This document shows positions 44,924 through 54,038 of a stretch of 64,000 bases of DNA, one piece after another. Source of the stretch: Methylobacterium sp. 17Sr1-1 (lineage in GTDB: Bacteria; Pseudomonadota; Alphaproteobacteria; Rhizobiales; Beijerinckiaceae); the NCBI RefSeq assembly GCF_003173775.1, contig NZ_CP029552.1, forward strand, positions 2,642,001 through 2,706,000, written 5' to 3'. A model generated the notes under the pieces. It was not told the origin of the DNA. It ran no database searches and saw only the letters and a list, made by a program, of their open reading frames with translations. The translations under genes were made by a program, and so were the position numbers. Position 1 is the stretch's first letter. Each line of letters opens with the position of its first letter.

Positions 44924-46140
44924 CCGCCCGCACGGCCGGCGAGCGGGCGGCAGGGCTCGATCGTCTCGGCGCGATCGTCGTGGCCGCCCTGCCGGCCTGC
45001 ATGGCCGTGGCGAACCGGTCGAGCCCGGTGGTGGTCGGCCTCGCCGGGCTCCTGCTGCTCGCCGGCAGCCTGGTGGCCCGGCGCCCGCTGCGGCCGCTCC
45101 TCGTCGCGCCGCTCGCGACGCCCGCCGGGATCGCCGCCCTCGCCTTCCTGGCCTGGTGCGCGGTAAGTCTCGCCTGGAGCCCGCTGCCCGGCCTGTCGCT
45201 GCGCACCCTGTCGGAGTTCCTGCCGGCGCTCCTCGGCGCGTACCTGGTGGCGCGCCTCGCGCCGCCGCACCTGGCGTCCGTCGCCGGGCCGGCGGCCTGG
45301 ATCCTGATCGCGACCTGCCTCTACGTGGTCGCCGACCTCGCCTCGGGCCTCGTGATCCGCGAGGCCCTGGGCCAGCGCGTCGCCGCCTTCGCGTTCAACC
45401 GGCCGCTCCTGACCGGGATGCTGCTGATCTCCCCCCTCGCGGCCCTCCTCGCGGCGCGCGGCCGGCGCGGCCTGGCGGCGCTGACTGTCGCCGTCTTCGC
45501 GGTGGCGGCCTGGCGCTCGGTCAGCGGCGCGACGGTGCTGGGGCTCGCCGCCGGCGCCCTCACCTTCGGTGCGGTGCGCTGGCTGCCCGCTCGCGCCGGG
45601 ATCGGCCTCACCGGCGCCGCTTTCCTCGGGGCGCTGGTGCTGGCGCCGGTCGAGGGCGATCTTCTGGCCCGCACCATGCCCGACGCCCTGCACCAGCGGC
45701 TCGCCGGCAGCAGCACCCGGGCCCGGGTCGCCATCGCCCGCAGCTTCGGCGCGGCGGTCGCCGCCGATCCGTGGCGCGGGGCCGGCTACGGCACCTCCGG
45801 GCGCTTCCAGGACGCGCCGGTGGCCGAGCGGATCGAGCCCGAGATGCGCTTCATGCTGGCGGTCGGGCACCCGCACAACAGCTTCCTGCAGGTCTGGGCC
45901 GAGCTCGGGATCGTCGGCGCGACGCTGGCAGCCCTCGTCCTGGTCCTGACCCTGCGGGCTCTCGCGGCCTGGACGGGCCTCGCCCGCGGCACCGCGCTGG
46001 CGCTGCTCGCGGCGGCGGGCATCGTCGCCTTCGTGGAGCACGGTGCCTGGCAGGCCTGGTGGACCGCCGGCGTCGGCGCGGCCATCGCCTGGCTGCGCGC
46101 CGTGAACTATCAGATACAAGCCCTGACAACAGAGCGGTGA
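44920..46140 (+). CDS. O-antigen ligase/polymerase family membrane protein
   Basis: This 406-aa protein of about 10-12 hydrophobic helices has a large periplasmic loop (about residues 240-310). The loop carries 'GYGTSGRFQDA' and the family motif 'HPHNSFLQVWAELGIVG' (Wzy/WaaL, PF04932-type). It may join glycans to lipid A or polymerise an exopolysaccharide. No glycosyltransferases are nearby, so its substrate cannot be guessed. The GTG start overlaps the DUF2059 stop. gor follows after 5 nt. Confidence 0.85.
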   Translation: MTARTAGERAAGLDRLGAIVVAALPACMAVANRSSPVVVGLAGLLLLAGSLVARRPLRPLLVAPLATPAGIAALAFLAWCAVSLAWSPLPGLSLRTLSEFLPALLGAYLVARLAPPHLASVAGPAAWILIATCLYVVADLASGLVIREALGQRVAAFAFNRPLLTGMLLISPLAALLAARGRRGLAALTVAVFAVAAWRSVSGATVLGLAAGALTFGAVRWLPARAGIGLTGAAFLGALVLAPVEGDLLARTMPDALHQRLAGSSTRARVAIARSFGAAVAADPWRGAGYGTSGRFQDAPVAERIEPEMRFMLAVGHPHNSFLQVWAELGIVGATLAALVLVLTLRALAAWTGLARGTALALLAAAGIVAFVEHGAWQAWWTAGVGAAIAWLRAVNYQIQALTTER

Positions 46141-46145
46141 CCGCC

Positions 46146-47543
46146 ATGACCGAGACCCGAGATCAGGCTTTCGACGTCGATCTGTTCGTGATCGGCGGCG
46201 GCTCCGGCGGGGTGCGGGCGGCCCGCATCGCCGCCGGCTACGGCGCGCGCGTGCAGCTCGCCGAGGAGTACCGGGTCGGCGGCACCTGCGTGATCCGCGG
46301 CTGCGTGCCGAAGAAGCTGATGGTCTATGCCGGCCGGTTCGCCGACGAGTTCGAGGACGCCGCCGGCTTCGGCTGGGAGGTCGGTACCCCGCGCTTCGAC
46401 TGGGCGACCCTGAAGGCCCGGCGCGACGCCGAGGTGACGCGGCTCGAGGGCATCTACGCCACCAACCTGATGCGGGCCGGCGTCGAGGTCGTCGCCGACC
46501 GGGCGGTGATCGAGGATCCCCACACGGTGCGCCTCGTCCGCGCCGGCACCCGCGTGCGCGCCCGCCATATCCTGGTCGCGGTCGGCGCCCATCCGGTGAA
46601 GGAGCCGCTGATCCCCGGCGCCGAACTCGCCATCACGTCGAACGAGGTGTTCGAGCTGGAGACGCAGCCGGAGCGCATCCTGGTGGTCGGCGGCGGCTAT
46701 ATCGCGGTCGAGTTCGCGGGCGTGTTCGCCAGCCTCGGTACCCGCACCACCCTGCTCCACCGCGGCGACCGGCTGCTGCGCGGCTTCGACGGCGAGATCC
46801 GCCAGGCCCTCGGCGAGGCCTACGCCAAGCGGATGGACCTGCGCCTGAACACCACCGTCCACCGCCTCGACCGGCGCGACGGCGCGATTCTCGCCACCCT
46901 GAGCGACGGCAGCGAACTGATGGTCGACCAGGTGCTGGTGGCGACCGGGCGGCGCCCGAACGTCGCCGGCCTCGGGCTGGAGAAGGCCGGGATCGCCCTC
47001 GATGCCGTGGGCGCCATTCCCGTCGACCGCTTCTCGCAGACGGCAGCGCCCTCGATCTACGCCGTCGGCGACGTCACCAACCGCGCGGCGCTCACCCCGA
47101 TCGCGATCCGCGAGGGCCATGCCTTCGCCGACACGGTGTTCGGGGGCAAGCCCTGGGCGGTCGATCACGACCTGATCCCGACCGCGGTGTTCTCGACCCC
47201 CGAGATCGGCGTCGTCGGCCACGGCGAGGAGGTGGCGCGGCGCCTCTGCGGCGAGATCGACGTCTACGAGGCCCGCTTCCGGCCGATGAAGGCGACCCTC
47301 TCGGGGCGCGACGAGCGGATCCTGATGAAGATCATCGTCGAGCGGGCGAGCGACCGGGTGGTCGGCGTCCACGTGCTCGGCCACGATGCCGGCGAGATCA
47401 TCCAGGCCGTCGGCATCGCGGTGACGATGGGGGCGAAGAAGGCCGATTTCGACCGCACGATCGCGGTCCACCCCACCGCCGGCGAGGAGCTGGTGACGAT
47501 GCGCACGCCCTCGGTGGTCAAGCAGCCGGTGGCGGTGGGGTGA
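46146..47543 (+). CDS. gor: Glutathione-disulfide reductase
   Basis: This NADPH-dependent flavoenzyme (465 aa) keeps glutathione reduced. The FAD motif is 'LFVIGGGSGGVRAARIAAGYG', the redox-active disulfide is C48/C53 in 'GGTCVIRGCVPKKL', the NADPH motif is 'ILVVGGGYIAVEFAGVFASLG', 'YAVGDVTNRAALTPIAIREG' follows, and the C-terminal catalytic His-Glu is in 'HPTAGEELVTMRTP'. The length is normal. Its last 26 bp overlap the end of the convergent peptidase-like gene. Confidence 0.96.
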   Translation: MTETRDQAFDVDLFVIGGGSGGVRAARIAAGYGARVQLAEEYRVGGTCVIRGCVPKKLMVYAGRFADEFEDAAGFGWEVGTPRFDWATLKARRDAEVTRLEGIYATNLMRAGVEVVADRAVIEDPHTVRLVRAGTRVRARHILVAVGAHPVKEPLIPGAELAITSNEVFELETQPERILVVGGGYIAVEFAGVFASLGTRTTLLHRGDRLLRGFDGEIRQALGEAYAKRMDLRLNTTVHRLDRRDGAILATLSDGSELMVDQVLVATGRRPNVAGLGLEKAGIALDAVGAIPVDRFSQTAAPSIYAVGDVTNRAALTPIAIREGHAFADTVFGGKPWAVDHDLIPTAVFSTPEIGVVGHGEEVARRLCGEIDVYEARFRPMKATLSGRDERILMKIIVERASDRVVGVHVLGHDAGEIIQAVGIAVTMGAKKADFDRTIAVHPTAGEELVTMRTPSVVKQPVAVG

Positions 47544-48561
47544 GCCTACCCGTCGGGAACGACGCCCCGTCCCTCACCGTCAGCGCCCGCCGATCCCCCG
47601 TCACCCGCGCCGGGGAGGAAATCGTGCGGGCGTGACCCGGAACGCGGTCGAGGGCGATCATGCGGATCAGGCTCGCACGGGACAGGTCGTGCTCGGTCAG
47701 CATCGTCTCGCCGGGCCCGCGGGACTGCGCCAGGCCGTCGGCGAAGGAGAGCGACCCATAGGCGGCGAGCGGGTACGGGTGCCAGCCGTCCGCGCCGAGC
47801 GGGCTCGGCCGTTCCAGGATCCACGCGGCGCTCGCCCCCGAGACGTGCCGGCCGCCCGGCGCCGCGAGGTCGAAGGCCTGGAGCATCGTGCCGGCGGTCT
47901 CGTTCTTCAGGTTGATGCGGACGGTCGCGGGATCGCGAACCGTCAGGATCGCGCTCACGACGTCGCCCGGCGCGACCGCGAGCCCGAGGGGCTGGGGCGC
48001 GTTGTTCTCGCCCTTCGCCCACCATTGCACCCAGGTCTCGTAATGCGCCCGGGCTCCGTCCCAGATCTGAAGCGTGCCGATCTGCGGCAGGCTGGCATTG
48101 CGGTAGGCGCCCTGCCCGTCGAGGCCGATCCACACCGAGGCGCGGGCCGGCCGGCCCGCCGCCCCGGTCACCGCCGGCACGCGCCAGCGCGCCATCACGC
48201 CGACGAGGCTGCGCCCGTGTAGCGCGGTGAGCGAGGCCCCCGACCAGTTCACGCTGCGGCGCGCCGGCACGGGCGCTGGCGTGCGCGCGACCACGAATTC
48301 CGGAGCCGCGGCGCGCGGGGCCGGGGCCGGCCGGGGCGCCGCCACGAAGCGCAGGCGGCGCCCCGGCGGCGGCGCCACGAAGGCGCGGCGGAAGGCGCGC
48401 GCCGCCGGGCCGTCCTCGGGCCGCGGCGCCGGCAGGCCGTAGGGGTCGAGGAGATCCGGACCGGCCCGAATCAGGTCGAGATCGCCCGGCGGCAGGGGGA
48501 GCGGGCGGAGGGCGAGGGGCGGGGCGAGGTGAATCGCACGGTCGCCGGAATCCCGGGGCAT
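47518..48561 (-). CDS. G1 (eqolisin) glutamic peptidase-like protein
   Basis: This 347-aa protein has an N-terminal Pro/Arg-rich region without a clear signal peptide. A beta-rich domain from about residue 105 follows: 'SVNWSGASLTALHGRSLVGVMARWRVPAV', 'SVWIGLDGQGAYRNASLPQIGT', 'YETWVQWWAKGENNAPQPLG', 'VAPGDVVSAILTVRD' and 'VSGASAAWILERPSP'. This is the layout of the peptidase A4/G1 family. The catalytic Gln would be in 'PQIG'. The usual 'AEWIxE' reads AAWILE, so one conserved Glu is missing and activity is doubtful. It is last in a three-gene minus-strand run. Confidence 0.78.
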   Translation of the reverse strand: MPRDSGDRAIHLAPPLALRPLPLPPGDLDLIRAGPDLLDPYGLPAPRPEDGPAARAFRRAFVAPPPGRRLRFVAAPRPAPAPRAAAPEFVVARTPAPVPARRSVNWSGASLTALHGRSLVGVMARWRVPAVTGAAGRPARASVWIGLDGQGAYRNASLPQIGTLQIWDGARAHYETWVQWWAKGENNAPQPLGLAVAPGDVVSAILTVRDPATVRINLKNETAGTMLQAFDLAAPGGRHVSGASAAWILERPSPLGADGWHPYPLAAYGSLSFADGLAQSRGPGETMLTEHDLSRASLIRMIALDRVPGHARTISSPARVTGDRRALTVRDGASFPTGRLTPPPPAA

Positions 48562-48577
48562 CGCGATACGCCTCCGC

Positions 48578-49612
48578 TCAACGCCCGTCCGAGGGCAGGA
48601 CGAGATCCGGGTTGAGTTCCCGGGCGGCCGCGATCATCGCGTCGCCGAAGCGCGGCAGGGCATAGTCGCCGCGGCTCAGGCCGTCGCCGCCATGGGCCGA
48701 CAGACCGGCGAAGACTGCGTCGGCGAGCCGGCGGCCGGCGGTCGAATCGCTCGGATAGTGCAGCCCGGCGATCTCGCGGTTGCGGGCGACGCGCCGGGCG
48801 AGGGCCTTCAGCGTCTCGTCGACCGGGCGTCGCTCGGCATGCGGCAGGCCGGCGAGGCGTAAGGTCCCGGCGACGCACCGCGCCATCAGGCGTGCCTGGG
48901 TGGCGTGGCCGCTCGGGAAGGAGGCGTGCCCCGGGACCGGCACCGGCGGCAGCAGGGCCGGGCAGAGGAAGGAGGGCCGCGGCCGCTCGAACTCCTCCTT
49001 GAAGCGCAGGGCCGCGAAGGAGCCGACGAGGCTCGCGACGTGCAGCACCCGGTAGGTACGCGGATGCGAGGCCGGCGTGATCGACAGGACCTCCATGAAG
49101 GCGGTGATGAACTCGACGTCCTGGGCCAGGATCTCGCCCAGGGCCGAGGCGCGCTCGTCCCGCGCCAGCACCAGGAGCGTGTCGAGCTCGATCGCCTGGC
49201 CCTTCCCGCCGCCCGTCTCCTCGCGCAGGTCGAGGAGGATCTGCGCCATCGCGTCGTGGAGGGCGTCGGTGTCCCACGCCGTCGCGGCGAAGTCCCGCAG
49301 CACCCGGTAGGCGTACCAGCGCCCGGTCCAGGCACGGTCCTCGAAGGCGAGCGAACGGCCGGACGGCTCGTCCAGGCTGCGGAAGGCGATCCGCCTGCGG
49401 GCGGCGCCCGCCGGCGTCTCGTCGCGGATGAAGACCGGGCGCCGGAAGGTCCCGATCTCCGCCCCCTCCCGCGTCGCTTCGAGGGAGAACGGGAAATCCG
49501 GCCGGTCGGGCACGAACCAGCCGCCGGCATCGCCGCTGATGCCGGCATTGCCGGTGTTGCCCGTATTGCCGGTGTTCCCGGTATTGCCCGTGTTGCCCGT
49601 ATTGCCGGTCAT
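48578..49612 (-). CDS. PAP2/vanadium haloperoxidase family protein
   Basis: This 344-aa protein carries the full three-part PAP2 signature: 'KEEFERPRP' (K-x6-RP), 'FPSGHATQ' (PSGH) and 'NREIAGLHYPSD' (R-x5-H-x3-D). The distance between motifs and the long helical N-terminal half fit the soluble vanadium chloro/bromoperoxidase-like branch rather than membrane lipid phosphatases. The N-terminus is a run of Thr-Gly-Asn tripeptides (about residues 2-22) made by a 9-bp DNA repeat. No signal peptide is seen. It could be a haloperoxidase or an acid phosphatase. Confidence 0.85.
   Translation of the reverse strand: MTGNTGNTGNTGNTGNTGNTGNAGISGDAGGWFVPDRPDFPFSLEATREGAEIGTFRRPVFIRDETPAGAARRRIAFRSLDEPSGRSLAFEDRAWTGRWYAYRVLRDFAATAWDTDALHDAMAQILLDLREETGGGKGQAIELDTLLVLARDERASALGEILAQDVEFITAFMEVLSITPASHPRTYRVLHVASLVGSFAALRFKEEFERPRPSFLCPALLPPVPVPGHASFPSGHATQARLMARCVAGTLRLAGLPHAERRPVDETLKALARRVARNREIAGLHYPSDSTAGRRLADAVFAGLSAHGGDGLSRGDYALPRFGDAMIAAARELNPDLVLPSDGR
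49552..49612. repeat. 9-bp minisatellite at the start of the PAP2 gene
   Basis: Imperfect tandem copies of 'cggtattgcc'-type 9-base units (two codon variants) encode the Thr-Gly-Asn run. The period is a multiple of three, so length changes alter protein length without changing frame. Confidence 0.85.
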
Positions 49613-49685
49613 CGCTCCCCTCCCCGATCCGCGTCTCCCGTCTCGACCCGGTGCGGGCCGGCGCCGCGAGCGGAGAGACCCCCGC

Positions 49686-51563
49686 TCAATCCGGCAGCCC
49701 CGCCGCCCGCAGATGGCCGATCCAGCGCCCCTGGACCGGATCGGCGAAGGGGCAGCGCGGCGCGTAAGACCCGAGCCGGAAGCCCGGCTGGAGCCGCATC
49801 AGCTCGCCGGCCGCCTCCGACGCCTCGGGCAGGCGGCCGGCCGCCGCCAGGCTCGCCGCGAGGGTGCGCAGGGTGAAGCGGATGGCGCGGTTGCGCGCCA
49901 CGGCGCTCAGGCTCCAGGCCACCGCGGCGTCGTAATCGCCCGCGACGTAGTGGGCCTGGGCGAGCAGCCCCTCGTGCCAGAAGGTGTAGGGGTCGCTGGG
50001 CGCCAGCCGCTGGCCGGTCTCGCCGTGCGCGACCGCCTGCCGGCCGTCGCCGGCGAATCCGTGGGCGGCACTGCTCATCGTCCAGGCGATGGCGAGGCTC
50101 GGGCCCGCCTCGATCGCCCGGTCGAGGAAGTGCCGCGCCGTGCGGGCGTCGCGCAACAGGTAGGCCTGGACGTGACCGTGGATCGCCAGCGCCAGGGGGT
50201 CGTTGCCGTCCCGCTCGATCGCCGCGCGGGCCCTCTCCGCCGCCGCCCGCCCGTCGCCGTCGGGATCGGGCGAGCCCATCTCGCCGACCCGGAAGACGTG
50301 CCACCAGGCCGCGTAGGCAAAGGGCGGCGCGTAGGACGGATCGAGGGCGATCGCCTGCTGCAGGAGGCCGCCGGCCCGGGCGAAGCTCTCGGCATCCATC
50401 CGGTGCAGCAGGTCCAGCGCCTGGAGCAGCAGGTCGTAGCTCGTCAGGCTCGCCGGGTGCTTGCGCAGGGCCCGCTGCAGCTCGCGCTCGCGCACGTGCG
50501 GCGCGATGGTCCGCACCAGCTTGAGGGCGATGGCATCCTGGAGGGCGAAGACCTGGCTGATCAGGCCCTCGTAATGGTCGGCGCTGACCACCGCCCCGGT
50601 GGCACACTCGATCAGGGCGGTGCAGACCCGCAGGGTGTCGCCGTGATGCTGGATCGTCCCGTCCATGACGTAGCGCACGCCGAGGCGGCGGCCGAACGCC
50701 GCCGGGTCGGGGCGCCCGCGGCGATAGGCCAGGGTCGAGCCGCGGGAGATCACGAACAGGTCGCGCAGGGACGACAGCGCCCGGACGATCCAGTCGGTGA
50801 AGCCGTCGGCCAGCGTCAGGCGGTCGGTCGCGCAGGCCCGGAACGGCAGCACCGCGATCGAGGCCCGCGCCTCGGCGCCCGGCGCGCATTCGCCCGCGCG
50901 CAAACCCGAGCCGGTCCCGGAGCGCAGGGCGAAGACCCGGACAGGCCGGGCGTGGTTGCGCAAGGGAAGCGGCCCGAGATCGGTCGCGAGCGCCCGCGCC
51001 GCCGCGCTCGCCCGGGAAAATACCGCCTCCGAGACGATCACATCGCCGGCCTCGGCATAGGCCTGCAGCCGGGCCGCGACGTTGACGCCGTCGCCGAACA
51101 CGTCGCCGTCCTCGACGATGATCTCGGCGAGGTTGACGCCCATCCGGAAGGTCAGGCGCGCCTCGGCGGGCTCGCCCTCCGTCGCCTGCGCGATGCGGCG
51201 CTGCACGGAAAGCGCGCAATCCGCCGCCGGGCCCGCCTCCGGGAAGATGGCGATGAAGCCGTCGCCGGTGTTCTTGACGATCCGGCCGCCGCGCTCGGCG
51301 ATCAGCGGATCGATGATCCCGGCGCGCAAGGCCTTCAGGCGGCGGTGGGTCGCCTCCTCGGCCATCTCGCTGAGCCGGGTATAGCCGACCACGTCGGCGA
51401 CCAGGATGGCGGCGAGGTGGCGCTCCACGGTCAGGGCGTCCCGGGCCAGGGCGTCCGGATCCTGGACCGCGGGAGGGGGTGGGGCGTCCACCGGCTCGGC
51501 CTGTCGCATGCTCCGCCTCATGGCGGACTGCTCCGCACGATCGAAGTGCGAACAATCCGCCAC
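49686..51563 (-). CDS. Class III adenylate/guanylate cyclase with C-terminal TPR-like domain
   Basis: This 625-aa cytoplasmic protein has an N-terminal cyclase domain (about residues 45-215) with metal-binding Asp in 'LAAILVADVVGYTRLSEM', 'IVKNTGDGFIAIFPEAG' and 'GDVFGDGVNVAARLQ'. A TolB-like segment follows ('SIAVLPFRACATDRLTLADGFTDWI...YVMDGTIQHHGDTLRVCTALIEC'), then TPR-like helical repeats to the end. Rhizobial genomes carry many such proteins, which are thought to make cAMP in response to unknown signals. Starts at 51521 or 51509 are also possible. Confidence 0.9.
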   Translation of the reverse strand: MADCSHFDRAEQSAMRRSMRQAEPVDAPPPPAVQDPDALARDALTVERHLAAILVADVVGYTRLSEMAEEATHRRLKALRAGIIDPLIAERGGRIVKNTGDGFIAIFPEAGPAADCALSVQRRIAQATEGEPAEARLTFRMGVNLAEIIVEDGDVFGDGVNVAARLQAYAEAGDVIVSEAVFSRASAAARALATDLGPLPLRNHARPVRVFALRSGTGSGLRAGECAPGAEARASIAVLPFRACATDRLTLADGFTDWIVRALSSLRDLFVISRGSTLAYRRGRPDPAAFGRRLGVRYVMDGTIQHHGDTLRVCTALIECATGAVVSADHYEGLISQVFALQDAIALKLVRTIAPHVRERELQRALRKHPASLTSYDLLLQALDLLHRMDAESFARAGGLLQQAIALDPSYAPPFAYAAWWHVFRVGEMGSPDPDGDGRAAAERARAAIERDGNDPLALAIHGHVQAYLLRDARTARHFLDRAIEAGPSLAIAWTMSSAAHGFAGDGRQAVAHGETGQRLAPSDPYTFWHEGLLAQAHYVAGDYDAAVAWSLSAVARNRAIRFTLRTLAASLAAAGRLPEASEAAGELMRLQPGFRLGSYAPRCPFADPVQGRWIGHLRAAGLPD

Positions 51564-51841
51564 GATACGGCGAAGCCTTTGCTTTGATGAGTATCAATCA
51601 TGGCAGCACCGATCCGATGCCAATACTGTCATGCACTGCCGGATACGTCCAGTGCCGAGCATCGATGTCGTTCGCCTTCGCGCGCGAGCCGGCTTGCGCG
51701 GCGTGGCGCCGGCGCGGCCCCACGGACATCGTGCCGGACCGTTGCGGCAAGACCCCTCGCGCGGCGCGGCAAACCCCCCTATAAGCCCGGCTTCCGCGAC
51801 CGACCTGACCGGTTATCGAAGAGGTGCGCGAGGAGAGGACG

Positions 51842-53224
51842 ATGAGCGAGCGTTGGACCCCCACGAGCTGGCGGCGGCTGCCGATCCAGCAGGTTCCGGA
51901 CTATCCGGATTCCGCCTCCCTCGAGGCGGTGGAGCGGCAGCTCGCGAGCTTTCCTCCGCTGGTGTTTGCCGGTGAGGCGCGCAAGCTGAAGCAGGGGCTC
52001 GCCAAGGTCGCGGCGGGCGAGGCGTTCCTGCTCCAGGGCGGCGACTGCGCCGAGAGCTTCGACGAGCACTCCGCCGACAACATCCGCGACTTCTTCCGCG
52101 TCTTCCTGCAGATGGCGCTGGTGCTCACCTTCGCGGGCGGCTCGCCGGTGGTGAAGGTCGGCCGCATCGCCGGGCAGTTCGCCAAGCCGCGCTCCTCGCC
52201 GGTCGAGACCGTCGACGGCGTCACGCTGCCGAGCTACCGCGGCGACATCGTCAACGGCATCGGCTTCACGGAGGCCGAGCGCGTGCCCGATCCGCGCCGG
52301 CAGGCCGAGGCCTACCGTCAGTCGGCCGCGACGTTGAACCTGCTGCGTGCCTTCGCGACCGGCGGCTACGCCAATCTCGAGAACGCGCATCGCTGGATGC
52401 TCGGCTTCGTCAAGGACTCGCCCCAGTCCTCGGCCTATGCCGACCTCGCCCAGCGCATGACCGAGACCCTCGACTTCATGCGGGCGATCGGCATCAACCC
52501 GGAGACGCACCAGGAGGTGCGCCAGACCGATTTCTACACCAGCCACGAGGCCTTGCTGCTCGGCTACGAGGAGGCCCTGACCCGGGTCGATTCGACCAGC
52601 GGCGACTGGTACGCCACGTCGGGCCACATGCTGTGGATCGGCGACCGCACCCGCCAGGCCGACCACGCCCATATCGAGTTCGCCCGGGGCATCCGGAACC
52701 CGATCGGCCTCAAATGCGGCCCGTCGCTGAAGGCCGACGACCTGATCCGGCTCGTCGACCTGCTCAACCCGACCGATGAGGCCGGCCGCCTGACCCTGAT
52801 CTGCCGCTTCGGCGCCGACAAGGTCGGGGACCACCTCCCCGGCCTGATCCGGGCGGTGGAGCGCGAGGGCCGCAAGGTGGTGTGGTCCTGCGACCCGATG
52901 CACGGCAACACCGTGACGGCGAGCGGCTACAAGACCCGGCCGTTCGAGCGGGTGATGAAGGAGATTCAGGGCTTCTTCGACATCCACCAGGCGGAAGGGA
53001 CCCATGCCGGCGGCATCCACCTCGAGATGACGGGCAAGAACGTCACCGAGTGCACCGGGGGCGCCCGGGCGCTGACGGCGGACGACCTGCGCGACCGCTA
53101 CCACACCTATTGCGACCCGCGCCTCAACGCCGAGCAGGCGCTGGAAGTGGCGTTCCTGACCGCCGACCTCGTCAAGCGCGAGCGTCGGCAGCACGAGCAC
53201 CCGCGGATCGAGGCGGCCGAGTAG
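51842..53224 (+). CDS. aroG: 3-deoxy-7-phosphoheptulonate synthase, class II
   Basis: This is the first step of the shikimate pathway: PEP plus erythrose-4-P gives DAHP. The 460-aa protein is the plant/bacterial class II type: '[19 protein letters not shown]', '[22 protein letters not shown]', '[18 protein letters not shown]', '[19 protein letters not shown]', '[10 protein letters not shown]', '[12 protein letters not shown]' and '[18 protein letters not shown]'. ATG 51842 has GAGGAGAGG 3-8 nt upstream. The gene is monocistronic. No leader peptide was recognised in its 5' region. Confidence 0.96.
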   Translation: MSERWTPTSWRRLPIQQVPDYPDSASLEAVERQLASFPPLVFAGEARKLKQGLAKVAAGEAFLLQGGDCAESFDEHSADNIRDFFRVFLQMALVLTFAGGSPVVKVGRIAGQFAKPRSSPVETVDGVTLPSYRGDIVNGIGFTEAERVPDPRRQAEAYRQSAATLNLLRAFATGGYANLENAHRWMLGFVKDSPQSSAYADLAQRMTETLDFMRAIGINPETHQEVRQTDFYTSHEALLLGYEEALTRVDSTSGDWYATSGHMLWIGDRTRQADHAHIEFARGIRNPIGLKCGPSLKADDLIRLVDLLNPTDEAGRLTLICRFGADKVGDHLPGLIRAVEREGRKVVWSCDPMHGNTVTASGYKTRPFERVMKEIQGFFDIHQAEGTHAGGIHLEMTGKNVTECTGGARALTADDLRDRYHTYCDPRLNAEQALEVAFLTADLVKRERRQHEHPRIEAAE

Positions 53225-53445
53225 GTTTTTTCGGAGCGTCGGAATGAGAGGGGGCCCGGGACGGGTGCCGCGGACGCGCGGTATCCCTCCCGGGCCTTGT
53301 CGTGTCGAATGCGCGCAGCGCCGGGACTCTCTCTTGTTGGTACCTTGCTGCATCGGACCGACATGGCCCTAAGAGACTACCTAGGAGACGTTGCGGAAGC
53401 GATGATCTTCGAGCAGGATCGTCCACGACGCACAGGGCGATTCGC

Positions 53446-53832
53446 ATGCCATCAACCCGTATTAGCACCCGACAGGGTTGGATCGCCGGACGTCATCGCG
53501 AGGTTATAGAGGCCGTACAGCAGGCATTGTCGAAAGGCTTGCTCATCCCAGAGCATGACCGTTGCATCTTTCTTCAGGAATTCGACGATCACCTGTTGAT
53601 CACGCCTCCCACGAAGGGGTCGAGATATATGGTGATTGAAATCACCCTCTTCTCCGGACGGTCGATGGATGCGAAGCGCCGTCTTTATCGGGCAATCTCG
53701 GAGGAGCTGGCACAGTTCGAAGTCCCTGCAGCCGACATAAAGACCATTTTGATTGAGGTTGATCAGGAAAATTGGGGGCTGTCTGGCCAGCCGGCCAGCG
53801 AAATGGATCTTGGATTTAAGATCGATGTTTGA
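53446..53832 (+). CDS. Tautomerase family protein
   Basis: This 128-aa protein begins 'MPSTRISTRQGW', leaving Pro as the N-terminal residue after Met removal, the catalytic base of 4-oxalocrotonate tautomerase-like enzymes. The core 'YMVIEITLFSGRSMDAKRRLYRAISEEL' and 'IKTILIEVDQENWGLSGQPASE' match the tautomerase_2 type. The gene and its 3' flank (to about 53990) are clearly lower in G+C than their neighbours, suggesting acquisition by transfer. The substrate is unknown. Confidence 0.85.
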   Translation: MPSTRISTRQGWIAGRHREVIEAVQQALSKGLLIPEHDRCIFLQEFDDHLLITPPTKGSRYMVIEITLFSGRSMDAKRRLYRAISEELAQFEVPAADIKTILIEVDQENWGLSGQPASEMDLGFKIDV

Positions 53833-53988
53833 TTGATTTTGTTGACTGAGGCGATTATCATCTGTGCAATTCTTGAGGATTGCAGGATTATGTCGGGCTC
53901 CACTGTGCGGCCTTGGAATGACCGCGAGAATTTCAATATTGTTGATAAGCATCAAATAGGACTTCAGAGAACGCTCGCATAGGGCAAA

Positions 53989-54018
53989 GGCAGGCTGCGG
54001 TCGAGTCCGCAGGCTGCC
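53989..54018 (-). terminator. Hairpin after the fatty acid hydroxylase gene
   Basis: A 12-bp stem with one mismatch (53989-54000 with 54007-54018, six-base loop) is followed on the minus strand by TTTGCCC. It starts 21 nt past the stop at 54039. Confidence 0.55.
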
Positions 54019-54038
54019 TCCTCCAAAAGATGGAAGCC

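Noticed and set aside
47518..47543. The 26-bp overlap of gor and the peptidase-like gene as a sign of a truncated gene.
   Set aside because: Both proteins have complete family C-termini, and small tail-to-tail overlaps are normal in dense genomes.
51564..51841. A leader peptide with aromatic codons ahead of the DAHP synthase gene.
   Set aside because: I looked for a short ORF with Phe/Tyr/Trp runs and a terminator hairpin with a U tract. None was convincing.
53297..53509. A 70-codon frame starting 'MALRDYLGDVAEAMIFEQ' before the tautomerase.
   Set aside because: It overlaps the tautomerase start out of frame, has no Shine-Dalgarno I trust and no recognisable domain. It is possible but unsupported.
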